Source: Spinacia oleracea
Lineage: Eukaryota; Streptophyta; Magnoliopsida; Caryophyllales; Amaranthaceae
NCBI RefSeq assembly: GCF_020520425.1
Contig: NC_079487.1
Location: 107,418,141-107,482,140 of the forward strand
Direction: 5' to 3'
DNA: 64,000 bases
Shown piece by piece: positions 34,509 to 45,081 of the stretch. The notes below the pieces were generated by a model. That model worked only from the letters and a program-made list of their open reading frames with translations, ran no database searches and was not told the DNA's origin. How positions within the stretch are numbered: the first letter of the stretch is position 1; every line of letters starts with the position of its first letter. The translations under genes were made by a program, and so were the position numbers.

Positions 34509-34880
34509 GTGTGGAACCTTTCAATCTGCTAGAAACTTAGAATGCTCCTCCAAGAGTAGCTAGTCTTAGGTTATGCTAGAGTACGTGTATTAATTTAAAT
34601 GCGAAGGTGAACAAACACGAACTCACCTGTTTGATTGCAAGACCGGCCACAATACATACACATTTGCAAGTTACACAAAGTAAAAGGACTACGCATATAA
34701 CGATCGAGGCAGTTTTATTCGTATATTAAACCAACTATGTGGTATGCATACAATGTTACATAATAACATTGTGCTGCCTCTAAAAAGTAATAACGTTCTT
34801 AGTAGTAAATAGTCATGCGTCCACACAATATTATGGTGTAAGTATCTGGCATAGGGTGGACCATGTTATACATATTGCAT

Positions 34881-36168
34881 TCACATGAAATCTGCATAAA
34901 TCATATTTGCGTGAATCGCAGCCTTCATTGAAGTTCGAGAAAGAGCGTCATAGTACGTGAAAGACGAGGAGGCTTCGTCGAGTTCCTTTTCAACCTTTTC
35001 CCAATCAATGTGACGAAACTTCTCCATAAGGCCACAGTATCCATAGGTCTGCATACATACATTATACATAAATACATACATTGTTAGATATAGTCTTCAC
35101 TTTGTATTTGTGGGAGTATTCTCCCATATACTAGTAGAAGAAATATGTTGTTTTGCATAATACTACGTATATCTTTAAATATATCAATGTGCTACCTATA
35201 TTGAATATGATATGAGCTTAAGATATTGGGTCAAGTAGAGCATTGAGCTTGGCGTGCTAGTATTATAATATAATATGATTTTCGTTTTAATTAATTATAA
35301 ATGTTAATAGGATATTATCAAAGAGGCGGTTGTTGAGTAACCATCAAATTCATTTCCTTTATTCTTATGCGGTAGATTAACGCTAATTATGTTTTTACGA
35401 CATGTTCATGAGAATGGTTGAGTTTGTTGTATTAGATTAGCTTTGAATCCCATCAACAATATAGTGAGGATTAATATTATCCTAAGGACAGAGATTAACT
35501 CGTCCTAATCTAATTTATGTAATTTTCATTATTGTATAGTTTCTAAAAAAAACATGGCATACACACAATATTGTTTATTGTACCCTAGCAAAAAAAAATG
35601 TTGTTATCCATCATTGAACACATGACCTCCCATATATTAATGTAAAATTTTATCGCTCCAACGATACAAGTTATGGTTCTAAGCCAATTAAAAAAGAAAA
35701 AGTAATACTTAAGAAACAATTTGTTTAAGTAACAAACAGAAAAGTAATACGTAGTACTAAGTTATTTGAGTATTTTAATGTCAAAATTTATGTATTTGAG
35801 TAACAATTTATGATAACAATTTGTTTTTAATTTTTGTTCATTTACTCAAATCATATACCTTTTTCTAGAAATGTATTTAGAGTAAAAATAAAATCGTGAA
35901 ATTAATAGAGAAAATAAGAGGAAAAAAATGTAGCGCTTTATTTTAGCTAATCAAATGTGTTTTTTTTCCCTTCAAAATGTATTTCGAATTTGCAACTCAA
36001 TACAACATTGTAAGTTATTTTATTTTTTTTTATAAGTGAAGTAGTATAAAAAAAATAAGTTTTACACAAATAATGTACAATAACCAAAATTTTGTTTATC
36101 GATGGTTGGTTAACCATTTTTATTCTTAAAATACATATATAAACAAATTACATATATTATTCTCAAAT

Positions 36169-36267
<99 letters not shown>

Positions 36268-37210
36268 ATTAAGTAACACTCTGGGACTCGCCCGGACCAC
36301 TAACTAATTTTTATACTTCATATGAGACCGTCTTATATTAATTATAACTAGTGTGTGGCCCGGGCGTTGCCCCGGTTTCTTACTTTTATTCGGGTTTATT
36401 TATTTTTTAAATATGTGCACATATAGATGGAGTCTTCGTCGACATCAAATGACATCGAATCACGGTGGTGACACAAGATTAGTGGTCGATCAACAACTTT
36501 CCCAAAAATATGAAACCCCACATTCAAAAATAAAAATAAAGTTGGATACTTTTCTTCAAATTTAGTTGATTTATTACACCGTTTTTTGTTTTTTGTTTTT
36601 GAGGCTTAAGCTAGAAAAGTAATAACGGAACATTTATAAAATTAAGTAATCATTATTTTATTTTTTACATTCACTTTTATTTAATGTATTATTTAACGTC
36701 AAAAGAATATATATGTTTATGTAGAAAGGTGTAACATAAGTTATAGTTGGCTAAAATGGTAAGAAGTGTAACTTTTAACAAAGAGGTCTAGTGTTGGATC
36801 ATTGTTACAATATTTCCTTTTAATATATTAATATAGATGACATACGTACGTACCTTTCTAATGTGTTTTCCTTCAGTGTAAGAGTCAGACCAGGCCAAGA
36901 GAAAACCATATTGATTCAAAATATCTTCACCAGTACTGAGAGAATACACCACAGCAGTCTTGATGCCATTCTCCCTTTTCTCAGTTTGTACGAAACTGGC
37001 TGATTCTTCGAGAACAGCCGGATACTTAGTATGGAAATCCCCAGACCATATCTTGTCAGTATGAAGCTTCATAGGTTTCTTGCTGGTGTTATTGTTGTAT
37101 AACCAACCTCCAAATATCATCTCATCTTGTGGTTTCCCTTCTTTGGCTTGCTTCATTAGCTCATTCAGTGCTGCTTCCTCCTTCCTCGCCACAGCCTGAC
37201 TTGAAGCCAT
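34881..37210 (-). CDS. 23 kDa jasmonate-induced-protein-like gene 3
   Basis: Coding exon 1 is 37210..36854 (119 codons, MASSQAVARKEEAALNEL), donor AAAG|GTACGT; exon 2 is 35048..34881 (55 codons plus stop), acceptor TATGCAG. Product 174 residues. Conserved blocks: LHTDKIWSGDFHTKYP, TAVVYSLSTGED, FLLAWSDSYTEGK, CGLMEKFRHIDWEKVEKELD, and ALSRTSMKA...YADFM at the C-terminus. Closest to gene 2 in sequence and leader. The 1.8-kb coding intron holds a 90-bp TA microsatellite and Helitron H4. Frame intact, probably functional. JIP23-type proteins are stress/jasmonate-responsive, but their biochemical role is unknown. Confidence 0.7.
36175..36263. repeat. (TA)n microsatellite in gene 3 intron
   Basis: About 44 TA dinucleotides in the coding intron of JIP23-like gene 3. 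Confidence 0.95.
36348..36837 (-). mobile_element. Non-autonomous Helitron H4 in JIP23-like gene 3 intron
   Basis: Minus-strand 5' end TCTATATTAATATATT then AAAAGG; 3' end a GGGGCAACGCCC hairpin, CCACACACTAG|T. Interior nearly the same as H1. Its 5' end lies only 16 bp from the splice donor of coding exon 1, and it is in sense orientation to the gene. Confidence 0.75.
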
Positions 37211-37215
37211 TCTTA

Positions 37216-37694
37216 CCTACGGAGTAGTTAATTGCAGTACTTACTCGATCTCTACCTGCACATTTAACATGTACGTTCAAAATTATTAATAAACTAACTC
37301 TGCATCTTGCAAATTTAGTTTTATTATTATATATGCAAACACATGCATATATGTACATGCAAATTCTTGTCTGAAAGTTAGCCATACCACATACATGACA
37401 TGTCACTTATATATGTCCTATCCAATTGCAACTGTTATGGTACGAGTTAAGTATGTGTCATACATATGATCCGATTATACACGTGATCATGTGAATTATA
37501 ACAAAGGAAAAAAAGATTTAATACCTACAGTAGATAATTAAACCAGTACAATCCACGGATTCAAGCTAGTACGTGTAAATGTGTAATAGGGAGTAGTACG
37601 TAGAAGAAAGGAATGTACGTACCTTTTAGTTACTTGAAGAGAAGATAGTAGATAACTTGAGTTATTGAAATTTGCACGAATTCCCTATTTATGG
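37216..37694 (-). promoter_or_regulatory. JIP23-like gene 3 promoter, leader exon and 5'UTR intron
   Basis: TATA box CCATAAATAG on the minus strand (37685-37694). The leader exon ends at 37623 (AAAAG|GTACGT), and the 5'UTR intron 37217-37622 ends CCGTAG, six bases before the ATG. Leader homologous to gene 2. This is the only one of the three 5'UTR introns without a visible transposon. Confidence 0.55.
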
Positions 37695-37851
37695 AATGGA
37701 TGCTCTAACAAACAAACAAAGGTTCACCAATTTGCTTTTGAATTTTGCTAATTATTAAGTTTATCCACCTCTTGCTTTCGAGTTATGCGATTCTTCACTT
37801 TTCATCATGGAGAACGTGATTCATCAATACATATATAAAGTTTATGCTGTC

Positions 37852-38161
37852 TGATAGAATATAAAACTAATCTTGGAACTTCAACCATCAGTTTAAACTT
37901 TTGGTTGAGTGTTGGTCCTTTGACATGGTGTTAAAGCCAGCGTGACGCAAAGGTTGCAGGTTCAAATCTCATCCACCCCTCCTTTCAAAGTGGAATATTT
38001 TGCGCTGGGTATGAGGAAGCCTACGTTCCATCCACCTTTCAAGCCCAAAAGGACTTTCATCTGAGGGGGCGTGATAGAATATAAAACTAATCTTGGGGCT
38101 TCAACCAAAAGCTTAATTAAGCTGATGGTTGAAGACCCAAGATTAACTTTATACCCCATCA
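37852..38161 (+). mobile_element. TRIM element with rearranged 3' repeat (copy T3)
   Basis: The 5' repeat 37852-37925 (TGATAG..TTTGACA) is followed by a degenerate primer site. The internal region matches T1. The 3' repeat starts normally at 38072 but switches after about 38 bp into the inverted end of a repeat (CAAAAGCTTAATTAAGCTGA..CCCATCA), giving a small palindrome. A flanking GCTGT on each side (37846-37850, 38164-38168) is consistent with a 5-bp duplication if the ends are shifted by one to two bases. Confidence 0.75.
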
Positions 38162-38225
38162 CTGCTGTTGATCATTAACAAAATTGTATAGTGAACTATA
38201 TGCGACATTTAAGCCTTGTCACAAT

Positions 38226-38395
38226 TTTTTTTTTATTGTTACCACCTAGTTCACCCTTAGGGCTTTCCGGATTCGGGGCGAGTTTTAGGTGGATAGGTTT
38301 CATTCCCCTCCCAATTGTTTTTGCGGGGGATCGAACACGCGGTTCTTCCTACCAAGTTCAGCCACAATCATCACTGAACCAACAAACAATTGGTA
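38226..38395 (-). mobile_element. tRNA-derived SINE, copy 2
   Basis: Same family as 27766-27944: A box TGGTTCAGTGATG (one change) and B box GTTCGATCCC, same body, T-rich left edge (A tail on the minus strand). 13-bp duplication GCCKTGTCACAAT with one mismatch (38213-38225, 38396-38408). Inserted in the duplicated block D2. Confidence 0.88.
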
Positions 38396-38940
38396 GCCGT
38401 GTCACAATGATGACATGATATGCTTATGTGTCATGATTTAAATTGGAAACTAAAATATTTAACTTATATAACCTATTATACATATTTCAAAAAAGGTAAA
38501 AGAATCTTAATATTCTAATTTGTTTCCTTAGGAAGCTTCTTTATATCGACTACCTTATTTACATATATTCATTGTAAAAATATTGCATTGATAATAAAAA
38601 TATTATTATGATACATAGCATACGCAGCGCCTATTTATACAAATTAAACTCCTACACATAAAATTGCGATAACTAAACATTTTTTTCGCAACTTACGACC
38701 TTTATCATCACCCATTTTGAATAAAGTGATTGGAGTAGCCTCTCGGCGTTATAAAGTAAACACCTCTCTCTTCTAGTATCAATTTGAGACAATTATATGT
38801 GATATTTTATGGCGCTAGATCTTAACAAATATCTACGTGTAATGTAATGTTATATGGCATTGCCATCTTGGCTATGTCACTCCATTTATTGCTGGAAAAA
38901 AAAAAACTTTTATGCCACTTCCAAAAAATCATAGCACATT

Positions 38941-39232
38941 CACTATAAAATAATCATTCTAAAAAATAGATATTTCATCTCTAAGTAGTCCAAATCTGTC
39001 TCAAAATGATGATTAGAGACGGATTTGAGATGGAAATAGAGCGTTCCTATGGAGGACGTCTCAAAAATTTTGAGACGAAATTTTTGCAAATCCATTACAA
39101 TTTTGAGACGAAAATTTGAAACTTCAGGTACAATAACATCTCAATTTTAATTTAGAGGCAAAATTTTAACAATCCGTCTCAAGTTTGAGATGTTTATAGT
39201 ATCCGTTTCTAATAATGCAAAATTTTGTAGTG
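38941..39232. mobile_element. CACTA-like small element, second family
   Basis: Ends CACTATAAAATAATC and, inverted, CACTACAAAATTTTGC, 3-bp duplication ATT (38938-38940, 39233-39235). The interior has GAGACGG/CCGTCTC words instead of CGACGGG. Absent from the paralogous block near 26190-26220. Confidence 0.75.
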
Positions 39233-39596
39233 ATTGGTATGGGCATCTTACATATACACGTGCTTTTAAAATAATCAAGAATCTAGTTCGATCATACCCC
39301 ACTAGAAAACTATTGAATTGTATATCTAGTTCATGGCTTAATTAACACCATTTTCATGGTTGGTTGCTTACTTAATTAATATTTGTAATTGTTAATGATT
39401 TTTTTTTTTTTGAAACAATGGCATCTTATCTTCTCTTTTTCTAGGAAACAATGGCATCTTATATTCGTACGTTCTTCTTTCCTTTTTATCAAAATAAAAA
39501 TCCAATTCGTATACCCTGCTACAAATGATAGAATAAGTTATAAAAAATAAATATTTCGAGAATCGGTATCGAGTTCTTGCCCCCTATTTTGTTCCA

Positions 39597-39630
39597 AACT
39601 TTTACATAAGACGTTATTTTATATAAGACC
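39597..39630. repeat. Element A/B-type TIR split by the Copia insertion
   Basis: CCAAACTTTTACATAAGACG..TATATAAGACC up to 39630 continues as GCCTAGTCATCC after 48182. Once the Copia element and its AGACC duplication are set aside, this reads like the terminal AAACTTTT..TAAGAC..AAGACCGCC repeat of elements A and B. The other end of this third copy was not found. Confidence 0.55.
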
Positions 39631-40279
39631 TGTAGGAACATATAGATGCATAAAGCGGAATTTCAGGAAACAATTTCCTAACATCTATCACAGGATCTCA
39701 TGCATAACAATAGTATAGATCAGATTAAGTCGAAAGAATAATCACCTTTGAAGCGTGTTCTCCCGTTCGTATGCAAGCTTCGAAGATCTTAGAGCCCCAC
39801 TTGTTGCTCCTCTACTCAGTCCACAAGCACGAATTGAATCCCACGTATGCTAGTACGGAAGAGAACGATCACAATCTGTCTCTTGCTTTGTTTGGGATGT
39901 ACGGCGTTTAGAGAATGACAGTTAGGGTTTTGTGTTTGCTTTTTGTGTCAGATATTCAATTCACGTAGTTACTGAATCCCTGACATTATAACTATTATAA
40001 TGTTTAGGGCTTTTAAGTTAACACAAAGCCCAACCTTATTTCTCTTAGCAAGCCGGTTGCCATAGGATCTTTTGGGCCCATTCCAATTAGTTCTTATATG
40101 TGTGACCTTATAGGATTAATATATTTTAGTTGTAGGTCCAATCAATATTGTCCTACTAATCACATTTATTCTCTAGCAAGCAAATATGATTACTTAAAAT
40201 AATTAATTTATTATCTTCATAATTAATTCCTATTTATATTTAGTAATTGTCGGAAATGTCTAAGGACATAATTCCTTCA
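39631..40279 (-). repeat. Copia 3' LTR
   Basis: 649 bp, TGTAGGAACATATAG..ATTCCTTCA on the plus strand. This is the downstream LTR of the minus-strand element. Confidence 0.97.
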
Positions 40280-40291
40280 ATCTCCCACTTG
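40280..40291 (-). other. Copia polypurine tract
   Basis: On the minus strand AAGTGGGAGAT directly precedes the 3' LTR, the usual Copia plus-strand primer. Confidence 0.85.
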
Positions 40292-41039
40292 TCCGAAGAC
40301 AAGAACGCAATGCTAAATTCCTTAAGTCTCTTAATGCCAAAATTTGATAACACACTGTTATTCTCAAATTCTAGTTTCTTGATCACCGAGTTCGAACTGT
40401 TCAAATAAAGATTAACTTTTAATCCCATTCCGCATGACCATGCAATTTTCAGTTCTCGCTCATCAAGAGGCCCAGACACCATTCCTATCAAATAGGAGGA
40501 CTTATTCACTCTTGTATGACCATAACTCCCACTCAATTCTTAGCCCACATGATCACTGCCTTTATAACCTCCTTTTACGGCGCGGCGTTTAACAGCGTCA
40601 AAGTTAAACTAATTGTCTCGTGGTTATTAAGACATACTCATGTCTAAGGAATCCACTAAATATAGAAGTTTGATTCTACTTTTAGAATCTAGTTAGGTCA
40701 AGTCTCAATGCATCAAGTATACATCCATATAATCAATTAGACATCCCTATGTCTCCATAGCCCATGGAACTGCACTATCAATTAATTACATGCTAGTCTT
40801 CACATAAATCACTTATGTCCAATTTAGTGATTTAGACTAGGGACTTAATAAGTTGTGATTTCAGTTCACTTTATAGGGTTCCATTATCAAAACGTTTTCG
40901 ATAATCCTATTTGAAGACACAAGTTATTTGGACATTTTATTTAATACTAAACCAAACAATTAAATAAGAATGAACTTTTATTGATAAACATTCAAAGCAT
41001 AATAAATGTCTTTACAATTGTAAACATAAAGTAAACAAA

Positions 41040-42515
41040 CTAAAGCCATTCTCCCATATGCCTAAGCCCCATAGACCTAGTATGACTCTCATGCTTAGGT
41101 TGAGCAAGCGGTTTAGTCAGAGGATCAGCCACGTTATCCTCAGTATGAACCTTGCTTACTTTCACATCCCCTCTTTCAACGATCTCTCGAATAAGATGGA
41201 ATCTCCTGAGCACATGTTTGGATTTTTGGTGCGATCTGGGTTCCTTGGACTGGGAAATGGCACCATTGTTGTCACAATACAACTCAATGCCATTTTCAAT
41301 GCTAGGAACTACACCAAGTTCACTAATGAACTTTTTGATCCAAACAGCTTCTTTTGCTGCATCACTTGCTGCAATATACTCAGCCTCTGTTGTAGAATCT
41401 GCGATGGTACTCTGCTTAGAACTCTTCCAGCTCACAGCCCCTCCATTGAGACAAAATATGAAATCAGATTGTGATCGGAAATCATCTTTGTCACTTTGGA
41501 AGCTTGCATCGGTGTATCCAGTGGCAACCAACTCATTATCTCCACCATAGACCAAGAAATCATCCTTAGTCCTTCTTAAGTACTTAAGGATATTCTTTGC
41601 TGCCATCCAGTGCGCCTCTCCTGGATTTGACTGGTATCTGTTGCACATACTCAAAGCATATGCAACATCTGGTCGAGTGCATACCATGGCATACATAATG
41701 GACCCTACTGCAGAGGCATAAGGAACATTACTCATGCGCTTGACCTCATCAGGTGTCGAAGGACACTGAGTCTTGCCAAGTGAAATGCCATGTTGCATGG
41801 GAATGAAACCTCTTTTGGAGTTTTCCAGCTTGAACCTTGCAAGAACCTTATCAATATAAGTCTCTTGGCTAAGTCCAATCAGCCTTTTGGATCTATCTCT
41901 ATGGATCCTTATTCCCAAGATGTATTCAGCTTCACCTAGGGCTTTCATGGAAAAACAACTTTTAAGCCATTCCTTGACTGACTCAAGCATGGTCTTGTCG
42001 TTTCCTATGAGAAGTATGTCATCCACATACAAGACCAAGAAAGCAATACTACTCCCACTCAACTTCTTGTATATACAAGATTCCTCTTCATTTCTGAGGA
42101 AGCCAAAAGATTTGACTGCCTCATCAAATCTGAGGTTCCAACTCCGGGATGCTTGCTTAAGCCCATAAATGGACTTCTTAAGCTTGCAAACTTTTCTTGG
42201 ACTGTTTGGATCTTCAAAACCTTGTGGTTGTGTCATGTACACATCCTCTTTCAAGAACCCATTCAAGAAAGCGGTTTTGACGTCCATCTGCCAGATCTCA
42301 TAGTCATGAAAGGCAGCAATCGCAAGAATTATCCTAATGGATTTCAGCATGGCTACTGGTGAGAAGGTTTCATCATAGTCAATACCATGAATTTGTCTAA
42401 AACCTTTTGCCACTAGTCTTGCCTTAAAGACATCAATGTTTCCATCTTTGTCCTTTTTCAGTTTGAAAATCCATTTGCAACCTATGGGTTTAACCCCATC
42501 AGCCAAAGCAACCAA
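41040..42515 (-). pseudogene. Copia reverse transcriptase and RNase H
   Basis: 491-residue open frame: RT domain from VKPIGCKWIFKLKKD, catalytic LYVDDILLIGND (about 42010-42034), SQETYIDKVL linker, and RNase H with DNNGAISQSKEPRSHQKSKH, ending in the usual ADPLTKPL tail. It is cut off from the integrase part by an in-frame TAG at 42519-42521, next to the NQV..DLV region. Part of an otherwise continuous polyprotein, so called a pseudogene. Confidence 0.93.
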
Positions 42516-42518
42516 GTC

Positions 42519-43315
42519 CTATACTTGATTTTCAAACATCGAATCCATTTCGGATCTCATGGCTTCAAGCCATTTCTCGGAGTCTTGACTCGTCAAAGCA
42601 TTTGTGTAGCTAGTAGGTTCCTCATGTTCTAAAATCTCTATTTCAGAACTTTCAGTCAAAAGGAAATCAATATATCTCTTTGACGGAATGACGGTCCTAC
42701 TAGACCTACGTTGGGGAACAACAGGAGAAGTTTCCACCTCATTAGGTTGAGGGACTTCGCATGGATTATCTCCAAGTGGGACGGTAGAAGGCGCGTGAAT
42801 GGAATGCACCGCCTCCTGAGCATTTTCATGTTGGGTCGTCTCTGACGAGGTGTGAGCCTCATCCATTTGTTGCTCATCTCGAATTTCTTCGAGATATACA
42901 TTACTCCCACTTGTTTTTCTGGAAATAAACTCCTTTTCCAGAAAGACACCATCGCGAGCAACAAACACTTTGTTTTCGCTTTGGTTGTAGAAGTAGTATC
43001 CCTTAGTCTGTTTTGGGTAACCCACAAAAAGACACTTATCGGACTTGGGTGAAAGCTTATCAGAAAGTAAACGTTTTACATAAACTTCACAACCCCATAT
43101 CCTTAGAAAAGACAATTTCGGAACTTTTCCAGTCCACATCTCATATGGCGTCTTTTCTACTGCTTTGGACGGAGCTCTGTTGAGTGTGAATGCCGCTGTT
43201 TCAAGCGCAAATCCCCAAAATTAGGCAGGAAGGTTAGCAAGACTCATCATGGACCGAACCATATCTAATAAAGTTCTATTCCTTCTTTCGGAAACCCCAT
43301 TCAACTGTGGTGTCT
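42519..43315 (-). pseudogene. Copia integrase C-terminal part
   Basis: Frame shifted relative to the upstream integrase frame: an indel at about 43310-43330 (before GVSERRNRTLL) and an in-frame TAA at 43221-43223 (after SLANLPA) interrupt it. Then comes the integrase C-terminal region (FLRIWGCEVYVK, CLFVGYPKQTKGYYFY) and the acidic/variable linker to the RT. Confidence 0.88.
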
Positions 43316-44442
43316 AGTGGAGTCAATTGCGAAAGTATTCCACAATCTTTCAAATGATCACCAAACTCTTGAGATAAATATTCACCACCACGATCGGATC
43401 GCAATGCTTTAATTTTCTTTCCAAGTTGGTTTTGTACTTCATTTTGGAATTCCTTGAACTTTTCAAAGGATTCCGACTTATGTCGCATGAGGTAAACATA
43501 TCCAAATCTGCTCACATCATAAGTAAAAGTAATGAAATACCCGTACCCTCCCCTAGCCAAAGTACTCATAGGTCCGCAAACATCAGTATGTATGAGGGCT
43601 AAAAGATCATTGGCCCTTTCACTTGAGCCTGTGAAAGGAGACTTTGTCATTTTCCCCATTAAGCAAAACTCACATACTTCAAATGATTCAAAATCAAATG
43701 ATTTGAGAATTTCATCCTTATGAAGTTTCTCTATGCGCTTTGAGCTTATGTGGCCTAATCGACAATGCCATAGGTAAGTAGGGTTCAAATCATTTGGTTT
43801 GTGTTTCTTGTTTTCTATGTGATAGATATGGTTTTGTAAGTCTAGTACATACAAACCATTTGATAATTTAGCAGAGACATAGAACATACCATTCAAATAT
43901 GCTGAACAACAATTATTCATAATTTGAAATGAAAAACCTTCCGAATCCAAAATCGGAATAGAAATTATGTTCTTGGTAATAACTGGAACGTAATAACAAT
44001 TATAAAGTTCTAATATTAAACCAGAAGGCAAGCGTAAACTATAATCTCCTACAGCTAAAGCAGCAACTCTTGCTCCATTGCCTACTCGGAGATCCACTTC
44101 GCCTTTGCTCAAGCTCCTACTTCTTTTTAGTCCCTGCACATTACCAATAATGTGAGATCCACAAGCGGTATCAAATACCCAAGAAGCAGTTGCAGCTAAA
44201 TTAACTTCTATGACATAGATACCTGAAGTTAAAGCACCAGTCTTCTTATCCTCCAGATACTTGGGGCAGTTCCTCTTCCAATGACCAATCTTGTGGCAGT
44301 GGTAGCACTCATGTTGAGCAGCTACCTTAGCCTTGGGAGTGGCCTTTGGCTTGGTTGAAGAGTTCTCATTGGCAACTACCTTGCCCTTGTTCTTCTTCAT
44401 GGGAGCCTCTTTCTTCTTGAAATGCTTACCTTTACTAACCAT
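43276..44442 (-). pseudogene. Copia nucleocapsid, protease and integrase N-terminal part
   Basis: 388 residues: basic N-terminus, CCHC zinc knuckle CYHCHKIGHWKRNC, aspartic protease region with WVFDTACGSH, gag-pre-integrase HHCC-like region (LWHCRLGHIS..CEFCLMGK), and integrase core start (HTDVCGPM, FITFTYDVSR, LRSDRGGEY). The frame is lost at the end near 43310. Confidence 0.93.
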
Positions 44443-44496
44443 TAGAACATCCTTAATTATGTTTAGGTTTACTTGGTAAGTTTCTCTCAGCCTGAA

Positions 44497-45081
44497 TTAG
44501 TGAACCATGCAACTCTTGCAGGGTAGCCTCCCTCCTTGCATGTAGAAGTTTAACTTAAAGTTATGAAAATCTTCAGGCAAGGATCTGATGACTATGTCAG
44601 TTGCCAGGTCCTTAGGATAAGGGAAGCCCAATTTCTCCATGGTCTGAAAATGTCCAATCAAATCGAACACATGCGGACCAACGGGCTTCCCCTCTTCCAA
44701 CTTGGAATCCAGAAGTTTGCAGTTTGCTTCAAATCTCTCCAATCTAGCGTTTTTCTGAAACAAAGTTTTCAGTTGCTGGATTATGCTGTAGGCATCCAGA
44801 CCATCAAAACGTTTTTGATACTCTGGTTCCATGCAAGCAAGAATCAAGCATGTTACTTGCAGGGAGTTATCCTCTAGAGTTTGTCTAGCTCGCCTTTGAG
44901 CTGCAGTAGCATTTTCTGGCAGGGGTTCAGGGAGAGGATTGTCAAGAACACTTTCTTTTCCTTCCGCTCCGAGAACAATTCTCACAGCCATTTGCCATTG
45001 TAGGAAGTTGGTAGCATTCAGTTTGTCTTTTTCAATTAGAGGGCGCAAGTTAAAAGTAGAGTTGTTGTTTGCACCAGACAT
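44497..45081 (-). pseudogene. Copia gag (capsid)
   Basis: Starts MSGANNNSTFNLRPLIEKDK at 45081, the first ATG with the family's usual N-terminus, and runs through a Copia-type capsid (FLQWQMAVRIVL, DAYSIIQQLKTLFQKNARLE, LGFPYPKDLATDIVIRSLP). The frame changes after FYMQGG, and at least two frame changes and a stop separate it from the zinc-knuckle frame (44440-44540). Confidence 0.9.

Larger units (their letters stand above)
37740..39350. repeat. Duplicated JIP23-like upstream block (copy D2)
   Basis: Shared words in the same order with 23100-23370 plus 26122-26290 and 26880-26900: CCACCTCTTGCTTTCGAGTT, TTATGCTGTC, GTTATAAAGTAAACA, GGCGCTAGATCTTAA, TGCCATCTTGGCTATGTCAC, ACACGTGCTTTTAA, TATCTAGTTCATGGCTTAAT. 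The copies differ mainly by transposons: this one carries TRIM T3, SINE copy 2 and a CACTA-like element; the other carries element B, a foldback element and a Stowaway. Confidence 0.8.
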
